Source of the DNA: an uncultured Flavobacteriaceae bacterium
GTDB taxonomy: Bacteria > Bacteroidota > Bacteroidia > Flavobacteriales > Flavobacteriaceae
Length of the DNA: 54,147 nucleotides
Reading direction: 5' to 3'
Assembly: GCA_947486785.1 (NCBI GenBank)
Contig: CANKUU010000023.1
Coordinates: forward strand, 1 to 54,147
Part shown: one piece after another, positions 36,157-45,691 of the stretch
How positions within the stretch are numbered: position 1 is the first letter of the stretch
Layout of the letters: every line of letters starts with the position of its first letter
Position numbers and translations under genes: made by a program
The notes under the pieces: model-generated
What the model was told of the DNA's origin: nothing
Databases searched by the model: none
The model's input: the letters and a program-made list of their open reading frames with translations, nothing else

Positions 36157-38499
36157 TTAGAAACCGATGTCTAGATCATCCTCCTCTTCATCTGCCTCTT
36201 TTTTGCCCTCTTCACGTACTTTTTGGCAATCTAACTCAATTGACATTTCTTTTGGTCTTGGAAATGCCTTATCAGAAACGTTTAAGTCTTTATTTTGATA
36301 ATTCTTTTTCATGTAAAGCGCCCATATAGGCAATGCCATAGACGCACCTTGACCATATTTTGTGTCTTTAAAATGAATAGAACGCTCTTCTCCACCGACC
36401 CAAACACCAGTAACCAAGTTTGGCACCATGCCCATAAACCAGCCGTCACTCTGGTTTTGAGTAGTACCAGTTTTGCCCGCTATTGGGTTTGTAAAGCCAT
36501 AAGGGTATCCTGTTATAATCTCTTTATATTCTGCTTTATTCTTCTGACTTTTATGTCTTAATCGTGCCCCCGAACCATATTGGGTAACACCTTGCATTAA
36601 ATCAAGCATTGCGTACGAGACTTCTTTACTAAGAACATCTTTAGTTTTTGGCACATACTCAAACAAAACGGTTCCATTTTTGTCTTCAATTCTAGTTACC
36701 ATAACCGGAGCTACATACACCCCTTGGTTTGCAAAAGTGCCATAGGCACCTACCATTTCAAAAACATTTACATCTTCTGTACCCAGCGCTATCGCTGGTA
36801 CAGCAAGAATCTTACCTGATATACCCAAATCTTTAACAATAGATACTACCGATTTTGGACCCACCCGATCAATAAGTTGTGCCGTTACCGAATTTATTGA
36901 GTTAGCCAACGCACTCTTTAGGGTATAGTTATTTCCTGAAAATTTATGGTTTGCATTACTGGGGCACCAAGCCTCTGCGTTGCCATGGGCACCTGCTGCT
37001 ATACAATGCAAAGTGTCTGGAAACTCGTCGCAAGGTGATAAGCGTAACTGATCTATTGCTGCAGCATATACAAAAGGCTTAAAGGTAGAACCTGCTTGTC
37101 TTGCACCTTGTATTACGTTATCATATTGAAAATGCTTATAATCTATACCACCAACCCACGCTTTCACATGTCCTGTTTGCGGCTCCATAGACATCATCGC
37201 AGTTCGTAAAAAAGTTTTGTAGTATCGTATAGAATCAAGTGGCGTAAGTATAGTGTCTTTCTCGCGCGTTTCGCTTTTCCAATCAAAAACCTTCATTTCT
37301 CTTTTCTTGGTAAAAGATGCGCGAATTACTTTTTCAGATTTGCCTTCTTTTTTCATTTTACGCCAGCGAGGTGAAGATTTCATAGCGTTCTCTAAAATAG
37401 ACTTAACCTCACTCTTCTCTAAATCTAAAAAAGGCGCCGTACTATTTCTATCGGGTGTATTTTGATGAAAAAATTCTGCTTGTAAGCGTTGCATATGCAT
37501 GTCTACCGCTTCTTCTGCATTGGCCTGCATTCTAGAATCAATCGTGGTATAAATTTTTAGTCCATCTAAATACAAATTCCATTTATCTCGTTCACCTTCT
37601 AAGGCAGGTTTTGGATTTTTAGCAATCCAACGATTCATAAATCGCTGTAAATACATTCTAAAATAGGTAGCAATGCCATCGCTATGAGATTCTGGATTAT
37701 AATTTAGCTTTATTTTCATAGCCTGCAAAGAATCTCGCTCTTCCTCTGTTATGTAATCATATTTTTCTAATTGACGCAAGACTAAATTTCTCTTTTTCCA
37801 AGTTCGTTCTTCGCGTCTCAAAGGGTTGTATAACGAGGAGTTTTGCAACATTCCTACAAGCATGGCAGATTCTTCTATTTTAAGATTTTTTGGTTTTTTC
37901 TTAAAATAAATACTTGCTGCAGAGCGAATACCATCTGCGTTATTACCAAAATCATAAATGTTGAGATACATACTAATAATCTCTTCTTTGGTGTACCTGC
38001 GCTCTAATTGTGTAGAAATTACATATTCTTTTGCTTTTTGTTTAATTCGCTCAAACGGATTTCTAGATCTAGTGCCTACATAAATCTGACTTGCTAGCTG
38101 TTGCGTTATGGTGCTACCACCACCACGGTTACCTAAAAAGAAAAGTGCTCGTAAGGTTCCAAACCAATCAATACCAGAATGCTCATAAAAACGAGAATCT
38201 TCACTCGCAATTAAGGCATCTATCAAATTCTGAGGAAGGGCCTCGTATGGCACATCTGTTCTGTTATCATTTAAATAAAACTTGCCTAATAACTGTTCAT
38301 CCTCAGAAATAATCTGCGACGCTAAATTTGTTTGTGGATTTTCTAAGGCTTCATAGCTAGGTAATTCTCCTAACCAGCCCTGAGCTGCTGAGAAAAACAA
38401 CAACACTACAGAGAAAAACCCTATTCCAAATAAAATCCAAAACCACTTGATAAATTTTAAAAAAGATGTTTGTTCCTTTTTTTTTGCGGCTTTTGCCAT
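36157..38499 (-). CDS. Class A penicillin-binding protein (PBP1A type)
   Basis: 780-aa bifunctional peptidoglycan synthase. One N-terminal membrane helix (17-38) is followed by the glycosyltransferase domain with catalytic Glu at E100 in LIASEDSRFYEHSG and by GGSTITQQLASQ. The transpeptidase domain has the active serine motif GSTFKPF, the SxN motif LANSINSV and KTG in AGKTGTTQNQSDGWF. It starts 5 nt after gldH ends. The terminal Asp/Glu/Lys run (EEGKKEADEEEDDLDIGF) is typical of flavobacterial forms. Neighbour order PSP1, gldH, PBP1A is characteristic of the group. Confidence 0.95.
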   Translation of the reverse strand: MAKAAKKKEQTSFLKFIKWFWILFGIGFFSVVLLFFSAAQGWLGELPSYEALENPQTNLASQIISEDEQLLGKFYLNDNRTDVPYEALPQNLIDALIASEDSRFYEHSGIDWFGTLRALFFLGNRGGGSTITQQLASQIYVGTRSRNPFERIKQKAKEYVISTQLERRYTKEEIISMYLNIYDFGNNADGIRSAASIYFKKKPKNLKIEESAMLVGMLQNSSLYNPLRREERTWKKRNLVLRQLEKYDYITEEERDSLQAMKIKLNYNPESHSDGIATYFRMYLQRFMNRWIAKNPKPALEGERDKWNLYLDGLKIYTTIDSRMQANAEEAVDMHMQRLQAEFFHQNTPDRNSTAPFLDLEKSEVKSILENAMKSSPRWRKMKKEGKSEKVIRASFTKKREMKVFDWKSETREKDTILTPLDSIRYYKTFLRTAMMSMEPQTGHVKAWVGGIDYKHFQYDNVIQGARQAGSTFKPFVYAAAIDQLRLSPCDEFPDTLHCIAAGAHGNAEAWCPSNANHKFSGNNYTLKSALANSINSVTAQLIDRVGPKSVVSIVKDLGISGKILAVPAIALGTEDVNVFEMVGAYGTFANQGVYVAPVMVTRIEDKNGTVLFEYVPKTKDVLSKEVSYAMLDLMQGVTQYGSGARLRHKSQKNKAEYKEIITGYPYGFTNPIAGKTGTTQNQSDGWFMGMVPNLVTGVWVGGEERSIHFKDTKYGQGASMALPIWALYMKKNYQNKDLNVSDKAFPRPKEMSIELDCQKVREEGKKEADEEEDDLDIGF

Positions 38500-38503
38500 A
38501 TGC

Positions 38504-38989
38504 TTACTTATTACTTTTTACAATTTCAAAACCAACATCGGTAATGCCTTCTAAATTTTCTACACCGTTCACCAAACCGTTTTTTCGCATGGCATGTGCC
38601 ACCCGCAATGTATATACGCCCGAAGTAGGAAAAACGATTTTCTCTTTATACCATAATTTATTCTCTTTTATATCGCCATAACCTTTACCTAGCCATGTAC
38701 CATCTGGCAATGCCATTTCATATTCTAAAGTGTCAGTAACTTTCTCTCCACTAGGAAAATCGAGTTCGGCAATTAAAAAAAGATTGTTGTAAGAAAAAGA
38801 ATTATCGTTTCTAATGTTAATAAATATATCGTGCGTTTGAAGCGTATCTACCTCTGAAAAAGAAAATTCTATAACATCATCTTTTGCCCAAGACCCATTG
38901 TTGGTCGCCTTAAATTCTGACTTTACAAGTACCTCATTACAAGAAATAAGTACTAAACTTACTACTATTAGAACTAACTTTTTATGCAT
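38504..38989 (-). CDS. gldH: GldH, gliding motility lipoprotein
   Basis: 161-aa lipoprotein (lipobox C17 in LVLISCNEV). The start at 38989 is chosen because it gives the lipoprotein signal directly (MHKKLVLIVV); the ORF extends 10 codons further. The body is that of GldH, a lipoprotein needed for gliding and chitin use in Flavobacterium johnsoniae, with the conserved FSFSEVDTLQTHDIFINIRN and YTLRVAHAMRKNGLVNGVENL segments. Its start overlaps the PSP1 stop by 8 nt, pointing to translational coupling. Whether this bacterium glides cannot be told from one gene. Confidence 0.9.
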   Translation of the reverse strand: MHKKLVLIVVSLVLISCNEVLVKSEFKATNNGSWAKDDVIEFSFSEVDTLQTHDIFINIRNDNSFSYNNLFLIAELDFPSGEKVTDTLEYEMALPDGTWLGKGYGDIKENKLWYKEKIVFPTSGVYTLRVAHAMRKNGLVNGVENLEGITDVGFEIVKSNK

Positions 38990-40274
38990 TTTTTGGTCGT
39001 CTTTTAGAACGTTGTGCATTTTTACTATTGGGCTGTTGACCAGTACGCTTAGTACTTTTTACCTGATTTTGAGGCTTTCTTTGTTGCCGCTGTTTTTGGT
39101 TTTGCTCTGGTTTCTTAGTTGCCCCATTAGCATTTCTTCGCTTTTTATTTCTATTTCTGTTATTTTTCTTCTTTTTAGGCCTATCAAAACGAGTTAAACT
39201 ATCTTGACCTACTACGTTTTCAAAAACAACGCGATCTTCAACTTCTACTACATTTTCGATCGCATACTCCTCTAAACTAGCTACTTTTTGCTTCTTTTTA
39301 TTTTTTTCAACTATTTCATTTACTTGTTCTGCAGAAAGTATGTGCCAATTGGATGGATCTTCTTTGTAAGAAAACCATAGTGTGCCTTTAAAAATATCTG
39401 TTTTTTGACAAAAAGCTAAACCTTTTTCTGTAAAAAGTTTGGTGTCTTGTGGTGGAAAGTTTTTTAGCGCGTCTACATAAACATCTAACTCATAATTTAA
39501 ACAGCACTTCAACTTACCACATTGGCCAGCTAATTTCTGTGGATTTAAAGATAGTTGCTGATAACGAGCTGCCGAAGTACTTACCGATCTAAAATCGGTT
39601 AACCAAGTAGAGCAACATAATTCTCTTCCACAAGAGCCTATACCTCCTAAACGTTGGGCTTCTTGTCGATATCCGATTTGACGCATCTCGATACGAATAC
39701 CAAAAGCTTTTGCCATATCTTTAATTAACTGACGAAAATCAACACGTTCTTCGGCAGTATAGTAGAACGTAGCTTTAGAACCATCGCCTTGAAATTCGAC
39801 ATCAGAAATTTTCATTTGCAATTTTAAGATAATTGCAATCTCTCTGGCGCGTTTTTTTATCTCTTCTTCACGATCGCGGCATTTCTGCCACATATCAATA
39901 TCTTTTTGCGATGCTTTTCGGTAAACCTTAGGAAGTTCCTTTTCGCTATATTCTACCTTTTTTCGCTTCATTTGCACTTTAACTAGCTCTCCAGTTAAGG
40001 TAACCATGCCAATATCGTGACCAGATGCTGCTTGCGTTGCAACAATATCTCCGATAGAAAGCGAAAGATTTTCAGCGTTTCTAAAAAATTCTTTTCTACT
40101 GTTTTTAAATCGTACTTCAACACCATCAAATGCTTTTACGCCATTGGGGAGTGACATATTTGAAAGCCAATCGAAAACTGTTAATTTATTACAACCGTCG
40201 GTACCACAGGTGCCGTTATTCTTGCATCCACGTGGTTGTCCGTCCTTACCGGTCGAACAACTGCTACAACCCAT
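38982..40274 (-). CDS. PSP1/RicT-family regulatory protein
   Basis: 430-aa protein with an N-terminal conserved PSP1 domain (about residues 20-300), including RLGGIGSCGRELCCSTWLTDFRSVS and LAGQCGKLKCCLNYELDVY, where four or five cysteines could hold an Fe-S cluster as in Bacillus RicT (YaaT). RicT works with other Ric proteins on RNA processing; the Bacteroidota version is less known. The last about 60 residues are a low-complexity Lys/Arg/Asn/Gln tail that is likely disordered and could bind RNA. Next gene on the strand is gldH, overlapping by 8 nt. Confidence 0.88.
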   Translation of the reverse strand: MGCSSCSTGKDGQPRGCKNNGTCGTDGCNKLTVFDWLSNMSLPNGVKAFDGVEVRFKNSRKEFFRNAENLSLSIGDIVATQAASGHDIGMVTLTGELVKVQMKRKKVEYSEKELPKVYRKASQKDIDMWQKCRDREEEIKKRAREIAIILKLQMKISDVEFQGDGSKATFYYTAEERVDFRQLIKDMAKAFGIRIEMRQIGYRQEAQRLGGIGSCGRELCCSTWLTDFRSVSTSAARYQQLSLNPQKLAGQCGKLKCCLNYELDVYVDALKNFPPQDTKLFTEKGLAFCQKTDIFKGTLWFSYKEDPSNWHILSAEQVNEIVEKNKKKQKVASLEEYAIENVVEVEDRVVFENVVGQDSLTRFDRPKKKKNNRNRNKKRRNANGATKKPEQNQKQRQQRKPQNQVKSTKRTGQQPNSKNAQRSKRRPKNA

Positions 40275-40540
40275 ATTTTATATCATTGATTTGACTAAGC
40301 CTAAACATTATTACCTAATGCTGTTATTAGGATTTTAGCCAAAAGAGGTTCATATTACTTTTACTCAAAGGTAAAGATAGCATAATTTATGCTGCATTTG
40401 AAAAGCTGAGAACAATACCAAAAGAAGAAGGTCATTTTAACCTTCCAAAAGGGGCTTCTAATTATTTTTAAAATTAGCAAGCCACGTTTTATGAATTCTA
40501 CTTTTTACAACTCATTTTTAAAATTATATTTAGCTTCAAA

Positions 40541-41572
40541 TTATTTCTTAAACTTTAAAACTTCAGATCTTCCTTTTTTAAAAATTTTATTACTAACTAC
40601 TTTTCCTCTACGTAATTTTTTCTGTTCTTCATAAGGCAAATTGTGTACTTCTTGGCATTCTACTGAACAGCAATTATCCATTTTTTGAGCACATTCTTCG
40701 CATTGAATAAAAAGTAAATGACATGCTTCATTTGCACAATTTTCGTGCGTATCGCAAGGCTTTCCGCATTGGTGACAGTTTGCTATTACATGCTCTGAAA
40801 TACGCTCACTCCTTCTGTGATCAAAAACAAAATTTTTACCTAAAAATTTATTGTCTAGCTGTTTATTTTCAACTTGTCTGGCATACTCAATAATTCCGCC
40901 TTCGAGTTGGTATACCTGCTTAAAGCCTTTATGCTTGTAATAAGCACTTGCTTTTTCGCAGCGAATACCCCCGGTGCAGTACATCACTAATTTTTTATCC
41001 TCTTTATGATCTGCTAAATCTTTTTCTATAATATCTAAAGAATCTCTAAAAGTATCTACATCTGGAGTAATCGCATTTTTAAAGTGCCCTATCTCACTTT
41101 CATAATGGTTTCGCATATCTACTAAAACCGTATCCGGATCTTCAATAAGCTCATTAAATTCCTCTGCCCCTACATGTATTCCTTTATTGGTTACATCAAA
41201 ACTTGTATCATTTAAACCATCAGCTACAATCTTCTTTCTTACTTTTACTTTAAGCTTTAAGAATGATAAATTATCTTGCTCTATAGCAATATTAAGTCGC
41301 ACATTTTCTAAAAAAGAAATACTGTCTAAGTGAGCCTTAAAAGCCTCAAAATTTTCTGCTGGTACTGACAGTTGTGCATTTATTCCTTCATGAGCGACAT
41401 AAATACGTCCTAGAACGTCAAGCTCATTCCATCGAATAAACAAATGATTTCTAAAAATAGTGACATTACCAATGTGTGCATAGGTGTAAAAAGAGATAGT
41501 GAGCCTTTCTTGGCCAGCGTCTTTTATAAGCGCTGCTCTTTCTTTTGCACTTAATGTATTGTACAGTTGCAT
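40541..41572 (-). CDS. trhO: TrhO, tRNA uridine-34 hydroxylase (rhodanese type)
   Basis: 343-aa YceA/TrhO. It hydroxylates the wobble uridine (U34) of certain tRNAs. The N-terminal alpha/beta domain (LTISFYTYAHIGNVTIFRN) precedes the rhodanese domain with active Cys C199 in VMYCTGGIRCEKA. After it comes a zinc-binding, cysteine-rich tail (CHQCGKPCDTHENCANEAC) and a Lys-rich end. Length is normal for forms with the tail. Single gene; a 402-nt gap separates it from recA, which is divergent. Confidence 0.92.
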   Translation of the reverse strand: MQLYNTLSAKERAALIKDAGQERLTISFYTYAHIGNVTIFRNHLFIRWNELDVLGRIYVAHEGINAQLSVPAENFEAFKAHLDSISFLENVRLNIAIEQDNLSFLKLKVKVRKKIVADGLNDTSFDVTNKGIHVGAEEFNELIEDPDTVLVDMRNHYESEIGHFKNAITPDVDTFRDSLDIIEKDLADHKEDKKLVMYCTGGIRCEKASAYYKHKGFKQVYQLEGGIIEYARQVENKQLDNKFLGKNFVFDHRRSERISEHVIANCHQCGKPCDTHENCANEACHLLFIQCEECAQKMDNCCSVECQEVHNLPYEEQKKLRRGKVVSNKIFKKGRSEVLKFKK

Positions 41573-41974
41573 GCTATACTAATAGTTTTAAGTTAGGCGA
41601 CGATGCTGCTTTTAAAAATTAAGACATACATCCTCTAGATTAAAGATTATTTTAGAGCGTAAAAATACTAAAATTTATTGTCCTCGCGATGATATAACTA
41701 CTGCATATTCAACTTTAAAGCGTACCACCAAATAGAATTAGAAGAGCGCGCCAAAAGCTATCTCTTTTCATTTTTATGATGTACAAATAGTAGCCCTTAA
41801 AAACTGAACATTTTATCCAAAAAATTGCTTATTTGCTGTTAAAATGAGAAAATAGAAGCGCATTAAGTTAGACGATATTTACAGATGAAGTTAGATTTAT
41901 AAAAAGGTGCTTCTGTGGATTGCTATATGCAAAAAGAAATAGTAATTTAGCCCACATCAATAAAAGAGAAAACT
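41573..41974. other. Divergent region between trhO and recA
   Basis: No gene seen. Near the right end a recA promoter candidate is present: TTG at 41920-41922, a 20-nt spacer and TAATTTAG at 41943-41950 (a near match to TAnnTTTG). I do not recognise a LexA-type operator. Confidence 0.45.
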
Positions 41975-42979
41975 ATGAGTTCTGAAAAAGACGCTAAGCT
42001 AAAAGCCCTTAAATTAACCCTTGATAAACTTGACAAAACCTACGGAAAAGGTGCTGTTATGAAGATGGGAGATAGTGTAATTGAAGATGTAGAGGTAATA
42101 CCTTCAGGATCATTAGGCTTAGATCTTGCTTTAGGTGTAGGTGGCTATCCGAGAGGAAGAGTCATTGAAATTTACGGCCCAGAATCATCGGGTAAAACAA
42201 CCTTAACATTGCATGCCATAGCAGAAGCTCAAAAACAAGGCGGTATTGCTGCTTTTATTGATGCAGAACACGCTTTTGACCGTTTTTATGCCGAAAAACT
42301 AGGAGTAGATATTGATAACCTAATTATATCGCAACCCGATAATGGTGAGCAAGGATTAGAAATTGCTGACAACCTAATTCGCTCTGGGGCTATTGATATT
42401 GTTGTTATTGATTCGGTAGCCGCATTAACCCCCAAAAGTGAAATTGAAGGCGAAATGGGAGATTCAAAAATGGGTCTTCACGCACGCCTTATGTCTCAAG
42501 CGCTTAGAAAACTAACTGGCTCGATAAGCAAAACAAATTGTACCGTTATTTTTATTAATCAACTTCGTGAAAAAATTGGGGTGATGTTTGGTAACCCCGA
42601 AACAACAACAGGGGGTAACGCCCTTAAATTTTATGCTTCCGTACGATTAGATATTAGAAGGTCTACTCAAATAAAAAATAGCGACGGAGGCGTTTTAGGT
42701 AATAAAACAAGAGTTAAAGTTGTAAAAAACAAAGTTGCACCTCCTTTTAGAACCACAGAATTTGATATCATGTACGGTGAAGGTATTTCTAAAGTAGGTG
42801 AAATTATAGATCTTGGTGTAGAATATGAAATTGTTAAGAAAAGTGGTTCATGGTTTAGTTATGGAGACACAAAATTAGGGCAAGGACGCGACGCTGTTAA
42901 GAACTTACTTTTAGACAATCCTGAGCTTTTTGAAGAACTTGATGTTAAAATACGAGAAGCCATTAACGCCGTTAAATAG
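41975..42979 (+). CDS. recA: RecA, homologous recombination protein
   Basis: 334-aa RecA: ATP-driven strand exchange and LexA co-protease activity. Walker [10 protein letters not shown] is at 68-76, Walker B with [14 protein letters not shown] and the loops around [20 protein letters not shown] are present. The C-terminus is short (ends EINAVK), as in other flavobacteria. The A-rich leader AAAAGAGAAAACT precedes the ATG. It stands alone upstream of a small lipoprotein gene and the sigma factor. Confidence 0.98.
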   Translation: MSSEKDAKLKALKLTLDKLDKTYGKGAVMKMGDSVIEDVEVIPSGSLGLDLALGVGGYPRGRVIEIYGPESSGKTTLTLHAIAEAQKQGGIAAFIDAEHAFDRFYAEKLGVDIDNLIISQPDNGEQGLEIADNLIRSGAIDIVVIDSVAALTPKSEIEGEMGDSKMGLHARLMSQALRKLTGSISKTNCTVIFINQLREKIGVMFGNPETTTGGNALKFYASVRLDIRRSTQIKNSDGGVLGNKTRVKVVKNKVAPPFRTTEFDIMYGEGISKVGEIIDLGVEYEIVKKSGSWFSYGDTKLGQGRDAVKNLLLDNPELFEELDVKIREAINAVK

Positions 42980-43021
42980 TTTTTTTAGCATAAATACATT
43001 CATCAACGCAACCTTTTTTTA

Positions 43022-43043
43022 TTTGCTACATCTTAGTAGCAAA
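43022..43043. promoter_or_regulatory. 22-bp perfect palindrome before the lipoprotein gene
   Basis: TTTGCTAC (43022-43029) and GTAGCAAA (43036-43043) are perfect inverted repeats separated by six bases, 10 nt before the ATG of the small lipoprotein gene. It is not followed by a T-run, so I prefer an operator or a 5'-UTR hairpin to a terminator for recA. Confidence 0.4.
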
Positions 43044-43053
43044 CAGAAACCTG

Positions 43054-43473
43054 ATGAAAAATATTTTTATTTTAGGCTTTCTTAGCCTTGTAGTATTAAC
43101 AAACAGCTCGTGTTTAAAAGACGACGGACCCGAATATACATTTGCGCCACTACTTATAAAGAGCGTAGATTTACCAGAATCATTTAATTTAAATGAAACT
43201 TACCGGGTAAGTGTTACGTATGATAAACCAAAAACATGTACCGAATTTTGGGACTTTAGTTTTACACGTAATGAACTCACTACCCGTACTGTCGCAGTAA
43301 TTGGTACTGAGCCATTAGACGTAAATACATGCACCGAAGCAGTAACCGAAGAAACCAAAACATTTAACTTTAAAGTAATCTATAACCAAACCTACCAGTT
43401 TAAATTTTATAGCGGTAGAGATGAGGACGGTAACGCCACATTTATTGAAATGGAAGTGCCGATAGCGGAGTAA
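43054..43473 (+). CDS. Small lipoprotein of unknown function
   Basis: 139-aa lipoprotein (hydrophobic N-terminus to C20 in TNSSCLKDDGP). The mature part is beta-rich and contains two later cysteines (PKTCTEFW and NTCTEAV) that may form a disulfide. No family is recognised. It is 75 nt after recA and 34 nt before the sigma-factor gene, on the same strand. It may be co-expressed with the sigma/anti-sigma pair as a stress or surface protein. Confidence 0.75.
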   Translation: MKNIFILGFLSLVVLTNSSCLKDDGPEYTFAPLLIKSVDLPESFNLNETYRVSVTYDKPKTCTEFWDFSFTRNELTTRTVAVIGTEPLDVNTCTEAVTEETKTFNFKVIYNQTYQFKFYSGRDEDGNATFIEMEVPIAE

Positions 43474-43507
43474 TTCATTAAAAGAAATAGCAATTAATTA
43501 AAAACGT

Positions 43508-44089
43508 TTGAGTTTAGAAGAGCTTATACAGCTTTGTAAAAAGGAAGATCGAAAAGCGCAGGCAACACTCTACAAAAAATATGCTTCTGTATTATTTGGC
43601 ATCTGCCTGAAGTACTCACGCAATAAAGCTGAGGCTGAAGATAATTTGCATGATTGTTTTATGACCATTTTTGAAAAGATAAAACAATATAAAGGTAAAG
43701 GTTCTTTTGAAGGTTGGATAAAACGGATTGCGGTGAATACCACTTTGCAGAAATACAGAAAAGAAAAGCACTTACAAATAGTCTCTGAAAATATTGGAGA
43801 TACTGAGGAAGAAGAGGAGGAACAAGAAATTGACGAAAAATATGCGTCTGAAAACCTTCAGACCCTTTTAAAATATATACAAGAACTGCCCAATAAGTAT
43901 CGGCAAACTTTTAACATGTACGTGTTAGATGGCTATTCGCATAACGAAATAAGCGAAACCCTGGGCACCTCTTTAGGCGCTTCAAAATCAAATCTTTCGA
44001 GAGCAAGAAAAATATTAAAAGAAAAGATTGAAAAAAATCAAAAAAAAGCAATTATCGGCTGTATTATTCTTCTTTTAGAAAAATTTTAA
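43508..44089 (+). CDS. ECF-type RNA polymerase sigma factor (TTG start)
   Basis: 193-aa sigma-70 family factor. Sigma2 appears in YASVLFGICLKYSRNKAEAEDNLHDCFMTIFEKIKQY, and sigma4 in LPNKYRQTFNMYVLDGYSHNEISETLGTSLGASKSNLSRAR. An acidic linker (DTEEEEEEQEID) lies between. I take TTG at 43508 as start: a stop (TAA) in the same frame lies seven nt upstream and there is no ATG before the conserved MSLEELIQLCKK-type N-terminus, which would otherwise be lost. The next gene looks like its membrane partner (31 nt gap). Confidence 0.92.
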   Translation: MSLEELIQLCKKEDRKAQATLYKKYASVLFGICLKYSRNKAEAEDNLHDCFMTIFEKIKQYKGKGSFEGWIKRIAVNTTLQKYRKEKHLQIVSENIGDTEEEEEEQEIDEKYASENLQTLLKYIQELPNKYRQTFNMYVLDGYSHNEISETLGTSLGASKSNLSRARKILKEKIEKNQKKAIIGCIILLLEKF

Positions 44090-44120
44090 TAGTTGATATT
44101 AAATATATAGACCTTTTAAA

Positions 44121-45677
44121 ATGGGCAAAATAAACTTAGATAAAGTATTTCAAAAAAAGTTAAAAGACTTCAAACCAATGCCTGATGAATCGGTTTGGCA
44201 AAATATTGAAGCTTCTTTAGACGAAAAGAAAAAAGACCGCAAGATTATACCTATTTGGTGGCGTCTTGGTGGTGCTGCGGCCGCCGTAATTATAATGGCA
44301 CTATTATTCGTAAACCCATTTAAAAACAAAACAATAGAGTCTTCTGTAATAAGCAATACCGACTCAAAATCAACTAAAAAATCAAAAGCAAGCGAAAATA
44401 GCAACGCACCTTCAACTATAGATTTTAAAAATACAGAACCTAAAAATGAGATAGTTGATACTGAAAAAGTAAAAGGTAAAATAGGCCCAAAAAGTATCAA
44501 AAAGCAAGTAAATTATGCTGTTGAGGAGAAGCAAAACAAAACGTATACCACCCAACAATCAAATTCAATCACGGGTAAACAAAAGGCAAGCCTAGCATCG
44601 CAAAACCAAATAGCAGTAGCTAGTAACAAAAATACGGTGGTAAAGGAAAAACATCTTAACCACTCAGATGAGCTAATAACCGATGTAAAAAGCAAAAAGC
44701 AAAAAAATATAGAACAAATAACTTCTAATGCTCTTGCCGTTAACTCGAATCAAAAAAGTGAAAAAATAAAAAATAATAGAACCGCAGAGCAAGCATTACC
44801 CAACCTTTTAAACGCTTCCCAAGAAATTAATACGATTAAAGACGATAGTACAACTCTAGCAAGTAAAGACGAAAAAAAGAAATCTATTTTTGATGTAATT
44901 GAAGCACAAGAAAATGAAAAACTAGCCAGTACCAATCCGTCCGATGCGAAGTGGTCTGTGGGTCCGAGTATTGCGCCGGTATACTTTAATTCTCTTAATG
45001 AAGGCTCGCCAATAAGTCAAGATTTTGTTAGTAACGCCAAATCAGGAGAAATAAAGTTGAGCTATGGTATTACACTCGCATATGAGATTAATCCAAAATT
45101 AAGTGTTAAATCTGGTGTACACAAAGTAGACTATGGCTTTGTAACCAATAACGTTGGTATTTCATCTGCAGCTAATGCCGTTAGTTCGCGTGAAAATGAC
45201 AATATTGACTATAGCACAAGCTCTCAAAATATAATTATTACTAGTGGCACAAGCTCCGATAGCTCATTAAGTGCAACAGATGTGATCTCTGAAATTACAA
45301 CAGACATCCCAACAAATAGTGGTCAACTAGAGCAGCAATTTGGTTATATAGAAGTACCATTGGAGTTAAAATATGCGCTTGTAAATAAACGATTTGGACT
45401 TAGTTTTATTGGTGGACTTAGTTCGCTATTTTTAACCGATAACAGCCTTGCAGTTAATTCAAGAGCCCAAAATACTGATATTGGTGAGGCAACTAACTTA
45501 AATTCGGTAAATTTTAGCACTAACTTTGGTTTAGGCGTTCATTACAACTTTACACCCAAGCTAAAACTGAATTTTGAACCTGTTTTTAAGTATCAATTAA
45601 ACACTTTCTCAAGTTCTGCCGGTTCTTTTAAACCATATTCTGTGGGGGTTTATACTGGTTTAAGCTTAAAATTTTAA
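44121..45677 (+). CDS. Anti-sigma-like membrane protein with beta-barrel-like C-terminus
   Basis: 518-aa protein. Residues 1-45 look like the cytoplasmic anti-sigma part (DKVFQKKLKDFKPMPDESVWQNIEASL), then one membrane helix at about 48-64 (LGGAAAAVIIMALLFVNP), then a 200-residue disordered, Lys/Ser/Asn-rich linker. The C-terminal about 240 residues are beta-rich with barrel-like strands (SVGPSIAPVYFNSL, ELKYALVNKRFGLSFIGGL, LGVHYNFTPKLKLNFEPVF) and a terminal aromatic residue in GLSLKF, as in outer-membrane barrels. Sits 31 nt after the sigma gene, presumably its regulator. Span of both membranes is inferred. Confidence 0.8.
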   Translation: MGKINLDKVFQKKLKDFKPMPDESVWQNIEASLDEKKKDRKIIPIWWRLGGAAAAVIIMALLFVNPFKNKTIESSVISNTDSKSTKKSKASENSNAPSTIDFKNTEPKNEIVDTEKVKGKIGPKSIKKQVNYAVEEKQNKTYTTQQSNSITGKQKASLASQNQIAVASNKNTVVKEKHLNHSDELITDVKSKKQKNIEQITSNALAVNSNQKSEKIKNNRTAEQALPNLLNASQEINTIKDDSTTLASKDEKKKSIFDVIEAQENEKLASTNPSDAKWSVGPSIAPVYFNSLNEGSPISQDFVSNAKSGEIKLSYGITLAYEINPKLSVKSGVHKVDYGFVTNNVGISSAANAVSSRENDNIDYSTSSQNIIITSGTSSDSSLSATDVISEITTDIPTNSGQLEQQFGYIEVPLELKYALVNKRFGLSFIGGLSSLFLTDNSLAVNSRAQNTDIGEATNLNSVNFSTNFGLGVHYNFTPKLKLNFEPVFKYQLNTFSSSAGSFKPYSVGVYTGLSLKF

Positions 45678-45691
45678 AGTATATATACCGC

